DNA of 64,000 nt from Voacanga thouarsii (Eukaryota > Streptophyta > Magnoliopsida > Gentianales > Apocynaceae). The notes under the pieces are model-generated. The model was not told the origin of the DNA. It searched no databases and saw only the letters and a program-made list of their open reading frames with translations. Positions 35,190-47,575 of the stretch are shown here, one piece after another. Numbering within the stretch: position 1 is the first letter of the stretch; each line of letters opens with the position of its first letter. The translations under genes were made by a program, and so were the position numbers. The stretch lies in NCBI GenBank assembly GCA_026120185.1, contig JANUWF010001625.1, positions 1,116,001-1,180,000 on the forward strand. The letters run 5' to 3'.

Positions 35190-35432
35190 TGAGATAGGGG
35201 TAAAATTCATCTATATTTTCCAAGTTATTTGAGGGTGTTTTGTGATACATTTGTTGTAATAACTAGGCATATTTCTTCATATTTGATATTTTACCCTTGG
35301 AAAGGTGTTTTGGACTTTTATTGTAGAAAATGACGAAAAAACATCAAAATCGTCATCGTCAAAGCACGACCAATGCCAACCATGACCCACAGAATCGGCA
35401 CTAGCCCCGATATGGAAGAATAGGGGAAATTT
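35190..35432 (+). mobile_element. Athila LTR, part 1 of 3
   Basis: Starts with TGAGATAGGGG and aligns with LTR K, including GATATTTTACCCTTGGA. The minisatellite begins near 35345. X copy I is inserted at 35433 with flanks AATTT and ATTTT (43046-43050). The LTR continues at 43046 and 46504 and ends ATGCATCA at 46804, about 2.29 kb in total. Confidence 0.8.
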
Positions 35433-35857
35433 TGTGAAACCCCAGTCGAAACCAACCGTAGGGTAAGGGGGTTGGGATGCATATCATACTTTATTGCATG
35501 TTTAAATATATTTTTATATGATTTTATGTACATTGAGTTTGTGTTTTATTGTCTAGAGGGCTTGATTATGATTATTGAGTGAGAAGGGCAAAATGATAAT
35601 TTTTGCTTGAGGTGGAAAAAGGGTGATAGCTTGAGTATTGAATAGGAAATAATTTTTAGAGAGAAAATAAGAACAAGAATTGTTGTGGTTCAATGGTTAG
35701 AGCCTTGGAATTAATTCTTGAGGTCTTGGGTTCAAATTCCATCATAGGAACTTTAGCTTGATTAAATTTTGTTTTTGCATGAGAAGTGTTATTTTCAGCC
35801 TTATGTGCTTTGGAGTAGGGTAGAGATGTTGTCCTAAGAGAGACATGATAGGAGTAT
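35433..35857 (+). mobile_element. Family X solo LTR, copy I, left part
   Basis: Starts TGTGAAACCCCAGTCG, the cleanest family start in the window. It includes the tRNA-like segment and is interrupted by LTR J at 35858. Together with 39168-43045 it makes a 4303-bp complete LTR flanked by AATTT/ATTTT. Confidence 0.85.
35686..35740 (+). other. tRNA-like segment in X copy I
   Basis: A-box-like TGGTTCAATGGTTAGAGC from 35686 and B-box-like GGGTTCAAATTCC at 35728-35740. Confidence 0.65.
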
Positions 35858-38800
35858 TGTAATACCCCGCCCAAAACCACCTTTGACTATGGGGAAAAAA
35901 AAGTCATGCATTGCATAGCATTTCGCATTTTATAGGCTATCTTAAAATTATTCTTGCATAGGTGCACGTGATTTTCAAAGTTGCTCTTACATTTGATTTA
36001 TTTGGTGAGAAATAATTGTGTTGTTGCAATACTTGAGAGTTGTTTAAGTGAAGTTTAGTCGTGGAGATGGAAGGATGAGAATTAGGGTGGAAAGAATTTC
36101 TTAGAGAAATATTAGCATTGGAGTTGGTTTGGAATAGCGGGGCAGTTGGTGATTTCCTTTGGTGACCTGATTTCGAATCTTACCTCTTGCGAATCTTAGT
36201 TTTTTTTTGAAAATTCTTTCCCATAGACTTCTACATGTTTTGGCCGAAAAAGACCTAGCCATCGTAGTGAATTTTCAGCGCCATTTTTTCTAAGGAAATA
36301 AGTCTCTATATTTATCTCCTAAATTCAAGGATTTTTTTATGTGAATAAAGTTTACTTTGATTTTTAGCTTTTGTTCCCTTTGATTTTCAAAAAAAACCCT
36401 AGATGAATAACTAAATTCCAACTTGATTTTAACTTACTAGATTTTGTAATGGATAGTTGGAATTAAAGTGCTATTTTTCTAGTTGGATACCTTGTGGATT
36501 TTGAACCTAGAACCTTAGCTAAAAGTCTGGAAAAATTTCCAGCTAGGTGCTGCCACTTTTTGAAGGAGTTTTAGCCGACTCAAACTCTTCCAACATTAGG
36601 AAATCTTATCCAAAATCCTTTAGCAAATAAAATTTTATTTTAATCCTACTTCCACCAGGTTTTGCTTCCTTTTTCTAGCCTAATTTCGGCAGCCTTGTGC
36701 AAGCTCAAGCTGTCCGAAATTCCAGCACTCCTAAGTGCTGTCCAACTCTTCAAATCCTAGCTCAAAACATCTAGAACACTCCTCGTCAATTCAGATTACC
36801 TTAGCCACACAATAACCAGATTTTACTCACCAAAATGCCAGAAATTCGACCAGCTTAGGAACCATAATTTTGCCCAGCTTGCACTCCAACTCAAACGAAA
36901 ATTCTGCACACCAAAACCTACCAAATCCTCAGCTGATTAAGCCAATTTTCGGAGACGAAAACCCTTGCCTTTTCTCTATAAATCACGGCAAAACAACAGC
37001 TAAAACAGTGCAGAATTTCTCCCCTCTGGTTTAGTGATTTTCGCACAGCACATGAGCCATTCTTGCACAGAATTTTAGTTCTCAAAACCTACTCAAACTC
37101 TTCCTTGTTTTAGCCAAAAACCCTGAATGCACACAGCCCTTTCCTTGAGCAATATTTTAGCCAGCATAAGATAGCAATTGCAGAATATTTTCTCCTCATA
37201 AACCCTTCTAAATTCAGCAGCAACAAGGTGCACAGCAAGCCGCAATTTTCAGCCTTGCTGTCCACGAAACCTAAAGCCATTAGGAGTCTTTCTTAACAAC
37301 ACCATCTAACCCTAAACCAATCTTTTCTAACCCTAAATCATAGTTGCCAACTACCCTCTCCATTCTACATGAAAATTCCAGCAAGAATCTCCTTACAATT
37401 TTCGAAAATCACAAGAACAATTCCTAGCAAGAGACCGATCACGTTCCAAGGTAAGCAAAAACCATCTTAACCTCTTGATTCCTTTCTTCCATCAATTCAT
37501 CTCTTTTCCTTCTCTTGAATCATGCCACTTAAAGGCTAATTTCATCCCTTTTACCTGCTTTCGGTCAAAAGGAAGGAAAGAAGGCAGCTTTTCTCTTCTA
37601 CTCGAACGAACTCAGGATGAACACCATAAGAGCATCGAGATCTTGTTAACCTGGTTGTCACAAGGTAAGGGAATCCTTACCCTTGATGTCAGAACTAAGG
37701 TTTAATATGGTTAAGGATGTCTATTAGCATGATGAATGCTTATTTTGAGTCGAGTAATTAATTAAGCATATTCGATGCATAGCAATGCCATATTTTACTG
37801 TGGTAATGATAGATATGAGTTGTGATGGTCAAATCAAGACTTTTTTATATAATATTCATGTCTTTGATGAATATATGGTCATAGTATATGAACTTTGGGG
37901 ATTAGATAATTTATTTGGAGTTAGATGGAGGATTGTGAATTGTTATGGGAATAAATGAGTTTAAAGCATGTTTGAATCGATTGAGACCCTGATCATGATA
38001 ATATGTGGTTCTAGATCAGGAGGATATTTGAAGGAAGCAAGCTATGATTTTATCTTGTTTGTCTGAGGCACATCAAGTAAGTTCTTGCATAAACTCTTTT
38101 GTTAAATGTTGTAATGGCAAGTTTATGTTGTAAAGCTTTGTGATGCTACTGTTAAACTATGTTTACATGGGTTGTAAACATGGATATTTATTTTTTAAAC
38201 GGTTTTGTCAAGCTAACGATTTTATCAAGAAAACTATTCTTTCTTTTAAATTTTTAGAAAACTCTTTTAAAGAAAACCACGTTGTACAAAGCCAAAGTAT
38301 GGAAATTTTGAATCAGGAATTAACAAATATGTTCGTTGAGTACTCAATAGGGGTAAGCAAACAATACTAGTCTTGGAGAGCTAGAGTAAGTCTTCTGGCA
38401 GGATGCTACCTCCAGAAGATAAGCTCTGCTTGAAAATGTGACAGTATTAGTTGGTCAGGCCGATCCGAGCTAGCATTTGTACCTGGTAAGGTATTATTTA
38501 TTTTCCTGGCATGGACACCCGGATGGTTTTGTTAGGTGTAGAGAAGGAGGAGTATCTCACCCGGTGAGCTGTACACTCACCTTGATCAGAATGCCCAACG
38601 TGTGGCAATCTGGTCCCGGCAAGGTGCACAAAGTGTGGTGCCTTGTCCTTATGAAGCCCAATGTGTGGCGACATGACCTTGATTCGAGTGGTGGATTTGT
38701 TTTGTATAAAGTGCGATTATGTGAAAAAACCCACTCCTTGCAAAAGGGAAATTATTTATGACTTGCCAAATATTTCTGCAAATATTTTTCTCTATACATA

Positions 38801-39167
38801 CATAAACTGTTTAAAATACCATGTGCACACACAGGACTTACTGAGATTTAATCTCACACTGTTTTATATCATGTTTTCAGGAGATAGGCTATGTTGAGCA
38901 AGCGAGGCATGTGATAATTGAAGCTTTTACTATTTTTACGTTTTGGTTCTAGGAGATAACTATTGTTTAAGCTTCTGAACGATATTCATTTTATTTCGTA
39001 TTGCTCCATTTTGAGCCTGATGTAATAATAGTTTTCTCTTTTTATCTAAGTTTGATTCATTTGGGGTTTGCCTTTATATTTTATATACCTTGTTTTAAAG
39101 ACCCCTTATCCTCCAGGACGGGGCAACATCCCAGCCCTTTTAGGGTACGTAGTCGGGGGGTGTTACA
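35858..39167 (+). mobile_element. Solo LTR of family J
   Basis: A 3310-bp LTR from TGTAATACCCCGCCC to GGGGGGTGTTACA, flanked by AGTAT (35853-35857) and ATTAT (39168-39172), one mismatch. It is distinct from X over its first half, which has CAGAATTTT and CAGCACA phrases and two donor-like CAAGGTAAG sites near 37447 and 37661. Its 3' half shares the palindrome, hairpins, CACACAGGACTTACTGAG motif and terminal block. No coding was seen. Confidence 0.85.
38336..38680 (+). other. Structured LTR module of J
   Basis: Palindrome TTGAGTACTCAA (38336-38347), then TCTTCTGG/CCAGAAGA arms. Hairpin GGTGAG/CTCACC follows at 38563-38581. The next hairpin (38584-38615) has 12-nt arms GATCAGAATGCC/GGCAATCTGGTC with one mismatch around loop CAACGTGT. 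Another (38618-38647) has CAAGG/CCTTG arms, and a third (38645-38677) has GCC/GGC around CAATGTGT. The loops repeat the same motif. Confidence 0.6.
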
Positions 39168-40655
39168 ATTATCCTAATCCTACTCTTTTACCCTACATAA
39201 AATTCCTAAGGGGAATTCATTTCCTCTTGATCCTTAATTTTTCCTATTTCTCAATCCATTAGGATGTTCAATTTATTTAGGCCAATGTTATTCTAGAAGA
39301 ATTCCAGTAATATACTGTAGCTTTGAAGGTTCAAAATATCTTAGAGAAAGACATCTTATGGACCGAAAGCATGGAATAGGGGGAAGGATTTCAATTGAAT
39401 TAATTTCCCTAGTGAACTCTCTAAAACTTCACTCTAGCTAGGTTCATTTTCCTTCATGCATTGAACTGAAAAATTTTCAGCTTCTTGTGCCTTCAAGGTG
39501 TCGAAATTCTTAGCTATAATTCCCTCCCAAATGCTTCCAGAAAATGGCCCTTTTGATCAGCTTGAAACTTGAATTTTTTGGGTCATTTTCGGATTGCACA
39601 AAGGCTGTGCAAAACCAGAAAAATCCCTGGGCAAATTCGTACCAAGCTGTTTCCTTCTAATTTTTGCTCAGCATCTTAGCCACGTTTTTCCTCCATAAAG
39701 AAGGCTGGAAACCAGCCTTGAAAGACCCCTACAATCCCCTTCAAACTCTCTGCAAGATGACTGGAAAATGGCAGCTGAAAAATGCCCAGAAAATTCCAGC
39801 TTTGCGAAAATTCTGTGTAGGAAAACTTTCCAGCTTTGTTTCCTAATTCACCCCTAGTCGAAACCTCAGCTTTCTTCTGCACAAACCCTCCTTAAACAGC
39901 CATGAGCTGAACTTCATTGTCCTCCCCAAGCTTTTGCATGAAATTCAAACATGGCTACCCGAAAATCTCTCCAACAAATCTCTGCAATCATGCTTGATTA
40001 GTTACCAAAATTCCAGCCACCATAATTTAGCAACCTTCCATAAAATATCCCTCAAACAATCAGACCTTTCCTCCACCATTATACTCCTTATTTTCGGCCA
40101 CCCTTAGCCTTCTTCAACTTGCTCTCATCCAACCGAAATACTGCACAAGCAGTCGGCCATGGAAGCTTCCCAAAAGCTCTCCAATAATCAAATATATTCT
40201 TGTTATATTTAGTTTCCAAATTTGCTTTACAAAAATATTCTTTAAGGATTTCAACAACTAACCTTTCCTTTTCCCTTCCAAACTAGAAAATCATCTTCCA
40301 AAACCCTACAAGCAATTCGGCAAACATTAATCCCATAAACACTCTATTCTCTTCAACCTTCAAGAACACATAGCATACCAAGAACACCTACTCTTTCCTT
40401 TCACCTAATACCTCTCCAAATCACTTCAAACTTCTTCTAAAAATTCCAAATTTCATCTATACATTACCGTAAGCCCATCCATACCATTTTTAACATCAAA
40501 CTCCAAAATCCAACTCTCACTTTCAAATAAAAAACCAGAAATTTTGTGAAGGCTCAAGAACACCTTCAAGGTAGGTTTATTCAATTAACTTCATCTTCGC
40601 TAATCTTCAATCTCTAATGAACATATATGTGTTTAAGCATGCTAATGGTCTTTCT

Positions 40656-40658
<3 letters not shown>

Positions 40659-40704
<46 letters not shown>
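40659..40704 (+). repeat. CT microsatellite of X copy I
   Basis: CT run at the family's standard position, about 90 bp after CAAGGTAGG. Confidence 0.9.
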
Positions 40705-40707
<3 letters not shown>

Positions 40708-42234
40708 TGAACACTCCATCTCTCTTGGCCGAATGATTTCATCAACCATGGCCATGCTTCCTTCATCTTCTTTGGACGGATTTAGACATCTAGGAGTTGA
40801 GATCCATTCGAAAATCCTTCAAGGTATTCATCGATCAAGTAAGCTTTTCTAACCCTTCTTTTAAATTCTAGATTCATGTCTTTAGGATGATGTTGATAGA
40901 AGATGAATCATGAATAGGGTTGAGTATATATTGTTTTGATGAGTTGAGAGTGAAGCATGAATATATGTATGAATATGTTGGAGATGGGATTTATGCATGA
41001 ATGGATTATCTTGGTTGATTGGTTGGTGTTTTAGGGTTTAATGCATGTCTCCATGTCATCGGTAGTATTTGTGATCAAGTATGCTAGAGATTATGTCACC
41101 TTTGGTGAATAGGATTTATATTCATGTTGGATTATTAAAGCTGTGATTATATTTATGCTAGTAGAGGTTATGTCATGTCTTGATAAATTTAGATATATGT
41201 TTATATGCATGATTTGTGTGATTTGTTGAATGGAAGGGTTGTGTATGTTCATGATTGTGGTTAGCCATAGAAATATGATCATGATCTAGTTGTCCCTAAG
41301 CTAATTTCTATTTCATTAATAAAATATTTAATATTATGATTTTGCAAGAAAATTCGAAAAACCCTAGGAAGTGGATTTAAATTACTAAAAATATATTTTA
41401 GCCAAATAAATGGTAGCTTTTATTCAAGAAATAAAATATATAGTTATTATATAAAATGATAAAATCAACTAAAGCCATTTATGAAAATAATCATAATAAG
41501 TAAAATATTTATTATTAAAATTTTAATTATTACCTTTTAATCAAAACCTATTAAAGTCTATTTATTATCTTCCAATTAAGTCCCATTAAAATTTATTTTC
41601 AACTAATTTTAGCTAGCAATTATTTTCAAACAATTAATTATTAATAAATCATTATTTTACCTAGTACCTAAGACTCTTCATCAATTAAACTTTGAATTTA
41701 GCTTAGCAAGATTTAAACCTTCAACTTATTAGTACTTATTTCCCAAAACATTAATTATTTTAAATTTTAAATTAGGCTTAGCTTATGAACCTATTTATTT
41801 ATTGTTTGGCCTTAAAGCTTGGGACACTAGGACATTGGTAGTAGTGAGTTGAGTTGTTTTAAATTGAGAAAGTGAATTTTGGCTTGAGTTTTATTGTGGT
41901 TTGTATTTGCCCATGCGGGGTTAGGTCAGCTGTTGGAGACCTTTTATTGTGAGCAAGAATCAGGTAACCTCCTGTATAAAACCTGATTGATGTAAAATGT
42001 TTATTATGGTAAGCCAAATGTAGAATGCATGGACACTCATTTTGGTAAAGGAAATTGGGATTGATTTCCTCCCTATTTCAGTCAAACAAGTTATTTGAAA
42101 ATCCATAAGCAGTTTTACCCAAACTCAAAACTCTTTCTAAAACTGATTTTGATAAAGACTTTGGAAACCCTTAATTACCATTTTCATGTGGAACTGTGTT
42201 TTGTTCATTTTCTCCTAAGTGGGATATGTTACGT

Positions 42235-42535
42235 TGAGTGCTCAATATGGGTGGACTACTAGGGCTAGTCTTTGTAGGGTTAGGGTAAGTCTCTCAGTAG
42301 GTGGCCATCTCTGAGGGGTGAGTCCTTCCCGGATAAGATGTCAATCTAGTAGGTCGTGCCGGTCCGAGCTAGCAGTTTATTTTTCAGTCAAGTGACTAAG
42401 TTTTGCCAGAATGGATACTCGGTTGTTGTTTGGGTATACAGAAGGAGGAGTATCTTGTCTGGTAGGCCGATCACCTACTATTGTCAGTCTGCACAAAGTG
42501 TCACCGGCTATGGGGCCCAATGTATGGTAACCTAT
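42235..42535 (+). other. Structured LTR module of X copy I
   Basis: Palindrome mutated to TTGAGTGCTCAA. The large stem-loop is of the B type (CTCAG/CTGAG). GTAGG/CCTAC is intact. The GTCAG/CTGAC hairpin has lost its right arm, since TCACC follows the loop. The last hairpin pairs ATGGG with CCTAT through one wobble. Confidence 0.5.
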
Positions 42536-43045
42536 GACCACCTTTTTGAGTGGTTAATTTTATTGATTATGTATGGTTGGAAAAACCAAAACACCACTCT
42601 TGCTTTTAACTAATGTTTATTGCTTGTCAGTGATCTTTTATAAAGAATTTATACTTTGCATACACGAACTATTTCCACAGGACACTAAAAGCACGTACGG
42701 ACTTACTGAAATTTCTATCTCATCACCATTTTTACCATGATTTCAGGTCGATCCTGCTGTGGGGATGAGAAGCTAGTGTTATCTGCCATGGAAGAGACTT
42801 TTGTCATTTATTTTTATGTATTGCTTTGGCGAGCTGAGAGTGGATGATTTTATTTATGGATTTGTGTTTCTTTTTGGAATTTGCTGATTTATTCTTGGAT
42901 TTAATCTTGAGTTGTAATAAATTTTAAGTTAAATTATTATTTTTATCTCGCTATTTTATTTGTTTGACCTAGTTGTAAAGACCCGTTGTCCTTTGGGCGG
43001 GGCGACATCCCTGGCCCTGGCGGGCCTAGGTAGTGGGGTGTTACA

Positions 43046-44788
43046 ATTTTTTTTTTTGGGGGGGGGCGGAGGGGGAACAGAGCGTGACCATGCCAAGCTG
43101 AGCCAGCGCCGGTTGTGCTTTGTCCTATGTTGGCGAATTTTACAATTATGCACGAATTTGGTAATTTTCCAAAATGTTTGATATTTTTCAATCTCTACTT
43201 GGCCCAAAACTATTAGAGGATGAATTTTGGCCTTTTGGAAGCCTATTTAATCAAGAAAAACACAAGACAAAAGTCGTGAATCCAATGATCAAATCAGAAA
43301 ATCTTTTAATGAATGAGGAGTTTATCAAATCAATGTGCATTATTCAAGAAGGTTTCCAAAAAGAGAAGGAGGGCTTGTCCATGAGCTCTTTCTTTTACCT
43401 TTGTTTTCTTTTTCTAGGATAATGATGTAATTAATGTTTTTATTATAATTTGACATTGTTTTCGGATTCATGGTTTTTAGATTAATTTAGTTATTTAACC
43501 AATATTCTATTTTTCTTGGTGTTTGATTACTTGTAATTATAAAGAGTTGATGAAGTTAGATTTGCTTCTAATTAGCTTGGGAAACGATGTTAGGAGTTGA
43601 TTTAATTTCGTTGATTTCATATTTGTTATTTCTTAACGGACTTGGGAAACAAAGTTAAGATAAAACAACCAAAGAAATAAAGATTAGGTGATTTCGCATA
43701 GACTATAGGGTTATTGACTAATTTTATATTTTTTATCACCTAAAGTATAGGGATAATTTATGAGGAATTATGTTTAATGCATTTTTGTACTTATGTTGGT
43801 TTGAATGGGAAATCTGCTAATTTAATCAAGAAATAGTGATTCCATGGATTAGGAAAGAAGTGGGGTCTATATAAGTAGATTCATGACTTGGGTAATTATT
43901 GAATTTTACTTTATATTCTTGCATGAGGCCAATATGATGATTAAATGAGATAGTTGCTAAATAATTCATTATCATGTATGTTTAGATAGTTGTCTAAATT
44001 GCATATCCTACATCCTTTGTCTAAATCATTGTCATGTGAGATGAAAACAATTGAGTTGAAAAATTTGCTTTCCTTTTTTGAGGAAAAAAAGAAGGAAAAA
44101 AAAAAACCTTTTGTGAAAATGGGTGAATCTAAGGATTAAATAAAAAAATCATTCGTTGAAAGAGAGATCCATCATTCAATGAGCATTATTCAAGAAGGTT
44201 TCAAAAAAGACTAAGGATGGCTTACGTATGAGTTCGTTCTTTTACCTCTCTTTTCTTTTTCAAGAATAATGATGCATTTAATATTTTCATTGTAATTTGA
44301 CATTATTTTGGAATTCATGATTTTTGGATTAATTTAGTTATTTGATCAATTTTCTATCATTCTTCATGTTTGATTACTTGTAATTATGAAGAGTTAATGA
44401 AGTTAGATTTGCTTCTAATTGACTTAAGAAACAATGTTAGGAGTTGATTTAATTTCATTAATTCCATATTTGTTATTTCTTAATGGACTTGGAAAACGAA
44501 ATTAAGATAAAGAACCAAAGTAATCAAAGATTAGTTAATTTCTCCTAGAGTATAGGGTCATTGGCTAATTTCAAGCATATGAGGATTTGAGTTTAATGCA
44601 TCTTTTTGGTTTTGTTAGTTTTATTGGGAAATCTGCAATTTAGTCAAGGGATAGTGATTTCATGGATTGGAAAAGAAGTGTAGTCTATATAAGTGGATTC
44701 ATGACTTGAGAAAGGATTAAATTTATTTTATATTCATTCATGATGCTAAGATGATGATTCATTGAGATAGTCGCTGAATGATTCATTT
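43046..44788 (+). mobile_element. Athila LTR, part 2 of 3, with internal duplication
   Basis: Resumes the Athila LTR after copy I. It opens with a poly-T and poly-G tract (43047-43069), then a minisatellite remnant with AGCCAGCGCCGG. A segment of about 840 bp is repeated in direct order: TTGATTACTTGTAATTAT occurs near 43524 and 44368, and several other blocks repeat at the same offset. LTR K has only one such unit. No coding was seen. Confidence 0.78.
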
Positions 44789-46503
44789 GTTGGGTATCTC
44801 ACGCATATTATATATGGCGCAGCAAAAAAATAAGAACGAGATACCAACTGAGGATCCGCATATGTGTGGAAAACAAGACATAAATAGATCAAAGGTAATA
44901 GATTTTTACCTTTCTTTGATCATCTGAAGAACAAAAAATTTTTCTTCTTCAAGTCGAGGCACGATCCGGCAATCCTCTTGATCAAACACCACGAGAGTTG
45001 AACGTCCAACCATTATAATCACAGTGTGTGATTATCTCTAATAGAAATCCACACGGAGGAACACTCAAGCACCAAGATTTTCTGTGCTACCATAAAACAA
45101 CAATGGCGGCCAGGGTTTTGATCAAGATCAACCAGAGAGAGAGAAGAGAAAGTCCTTGGAGTTGTTTTTCGTGGATTGTTCACTAGCAAGGGTTTCGTAT
45201 GTCTATATCATATATCACACGAAAATCTTGCTAAAATCCTCCATCTAAGATTTCTACAATAATTAGAATTCTCCAATTGTAATTGGAAACATCAAGTTTT
45301 CACAATTATAATTTGGATCATAAATTATAACTAATTAGAATTTGGCTATAAAAACTTCTCCTTCTAGCATTTTAACCCCACTATGTTATCAAATTACATC
45401 TTGAGTATAAAATCCTCTATTATGTGTGACCTATTAGGTTTCCCAGTCAATTGGTAAAGAATATAAATTAATCCAAACGTCTTTGAAATTCATAATCCAT
45501 AATTAATTAGAATTAATCATATCAATTCTAATCAGGATTGATTTATTAATTCATCAATTAATAAACCCATATTCCCATATCATGAGTGGTATCTAGCAAC
45601 ACATCATGATCACCCAAGAGTCTAGGAAGTCAAGTGGCTTGACATGTACCATTTAATAACAAATTATAGCGCAATTAACTCCTTTCACCATACAATAACT
45701 TATTCGGTTTGGAGTATAGAATTAGTGCCAACTCCCTCCAGAATATATTAATTCTGGCCCGAATATAATTGTACTTGTACCAGGAACCCACTACTCTTGA
45801 TGTGTATCAATTGGAATTATTTCTAATATACAGTTGCCTTGGGTATGGACTTCTCGAGTAATAATTCCTACAAGTGGCCGTGAGATATTTGCCCCTACTA
45901 TTAGGAGTGGTGAGTCCTTTATTAACCCTCTCAACTACTTTTGTTTACCTCACAATGTACCCAATATCCATCCTATAGGCAGCCCGCAATCTAGCTCTAG
46001 AGATTAGAATCAAAGCACAATGCTCAGCAAACAAAGTATCTTGGAGATCCCAAGTATAACGATACTTGCACGTTTGCTATATTGAGATTATATCACTGGC
46101 ACTAAATAGTTATCCATGTGATTTTCTCTTAACTAGGTCATCCAATGTACTTGTTCTATTAATAAGCATCAACGTGTTAACTTTGAGCATCTCAATACTC
46201 ACGGATATGAGAACCACCACCTAATCAATTTAGGAAGTCTAACACATGCTAGTCTTAACGCATTAATGATGTCTAGTCTCATTAATACTACGACTAGGGA
46301 TATTTAAGTACTAACACTATATAGCATAGTAGGAATCTCATATCATGATTTCCTTAACACAGTGTTGTACTAGGGAGTTTATTTAACAATTATATTATAC
46401 AAAAGTAAACAAAAGAAACTGTAAGATAAATAATACATTTTATTAAAATAAAATGCGTCATATACAACGTACAAGTGATTGCCTCTAGGGCATAACACTA
46501 ACA
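44789..46503 (-). mobile_element. Angela/BARE-like Copia solo LTR
   Basis: A 1715-bp LTR reading TGTTAGTGTTATGCCCT from 46503 on the minus strand and ending GATACCCAACA at 44789. It has perfect 5-bp target duplications TCATT at 44784-44788 and 46504-46508. It is homologous throughout to the LTR at 13225-14938. With no internal region, this is a solo LTR made by recombination between the two LTRs of a full element. Confidence 0.93.
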
Positions 46504-46804
46504 TCATTGTCATGTATGGTAGGGCAGTTGTCCGAATTGCATATTCCTATACCCTTAAATTGTATATATCTTTTAATTTTTCTTTCTATTATCTTATCAC
46601 TTTATTTGGTTGGTTAAACAATAAATGAAATTTGATAATGTGTACTTGTTCCTTTGAGGATCGATACTCTTTAATTCCTTATACTATGCTTGCGATGAGT
46701 ATATTTCCTTGTATATGTATTTTAGGATTAATGTTTTAATTAAAACTTGGCTAAGGGATGGATTTAAATTTAATGACTTTGATACACCCAAAATTTATGC
46801 ATCA
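46504..46804 (+). mobile_element. Athila LTR, part 3 of 3
   Basis: The end of the Athila LTR after the solo Angela LTR. It has GAGGATCGATACT and ends in TTATGCATCA. LTR K has the matching GGATCGATACT and CGCATCA end. Confidence 0.8.
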
Positions 46805-46808
46805 AGTT

Positions 46809-46827
46809 TGGCGTCGTTGCCGGGGAT
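46809..46827 (+). other. Primer-binding site, tRNA-Asp type
   Basis: TGGCGTCGTTGCCGGGGAT, one base from TGGCGCCGTTGCCGGGGAT, the site complementary to tRNA-Asp used by Athila-type elements. It lies 4 bp after the LTR end. This shows that the LTR at 35190-46804 also acted as a 5' LTR. Confidence 0.85.
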
Positions 46828-47020
46828 GGGCACTATCGGAAACACTTGAGTCTTGTTGATATAGCCATTAATGTATTTGTAAATACCATGAACTTTTGTG
46901 TTTCAGCAACTTGTGAATATTTCACATTTGTTTGTTTTTCTTTTTTTTTTTATTATTTTTGTGTGTTTTTTAATTTCGATTTGATTTTTGTTTTTATTTG
47001 AGTGTGAGATTGAAATTATC

Positions 47021-47268
47021 ATGGATAATTACTTTTGGGCACAAGATAAAAGGAGCCACAATGATGAGAATTTGGCAAATTTGCAAGCTAGGATTGACGC
47101 TTTTTGTGAGATGTTACTTGAAGCCTCACTGCATTCTTTTGTCATCAATACAAATTTATCTATTAAGTGGCATGAAGAAGCATCCCTGCGAATAAGGCAT
47201 CAAAGAACACAATTAACCAAGTTGGTTGAAAATGCCATAAAGGCCCATGCACTTGCACAAGAGGACTC
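47021..47268 (+). pseudogene. ORF after the Athila primer site, left part
   Basis: Starts at ATG 47021 with MDNYFWAQDKRSHNDENLAN, about 190 bp after the primer site. It is split after 82 codons by X copy F. The frame continues at 51490 without loss, giving about 171 residues for the uninterrupted ORF. A related start, MDNYIWAQDKSS, is on the other strand at 52269. Position suggests the first ORF of the element (gag or a pre-gag leader protein). I do not recognise a gag domain in it. Confidence 0.6.
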
Positions 47269-47520
47269 TGTGAAACCCCAACTAAAACAAACCCTATAGT
47301 AAGGGGGTCGGGATACATATCATATTTTTTTTCATGCATAAATATATTTTTGAATGATTTTATGTGCTTTAGAATTATAATTTATAGTCTAGAAATCTTA
47401 GTTGCACTCATTGAGTAGGAAGGGTAAAATGGTAATTTTGCTTGAAGTGAAAATAGGGAGATAGCTTGAGGATTAAATAGGAAAAATATTTGGCAGAGAA
47501 AATAAGAACAAGAGTTGTTA

Positions 47521-47575
47521 TGGTTTAGTAGTTAGAGCTTTGTGAATTAATCTCTAAGGTCTTAAGTTCAAATCC
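47521..47575 (+). other. tRNA-like segment in X copy F
   Basis: A-box-like TGGTTTAGTAGTTAGAGC starts at 47521 and B-box-like AAGTTCAAATCCC is at 47564-47576. Same embedded segment as in copies A, B, E and I. Confidence 0.6.

Larger units (their letters stand above)
39168..43045 (+). mobile_element. Family X solo LTR, copy I, right part
   Basis: Continues copy I after LTR J, through the CCAGAAAATTCC-rich stretch, CT microsatellite (40659-40704), AT-rich middle, structured module and terminal block ending GTGGGGTGTTACA. No coding was seen. Confidence 0.85.

Noticed and set aside
42956..43207. Glycine- or proline-rich ORFs
   Set aside because: They are produced by the poly-G tract and the LTR terminal block at the I/Athila junction.
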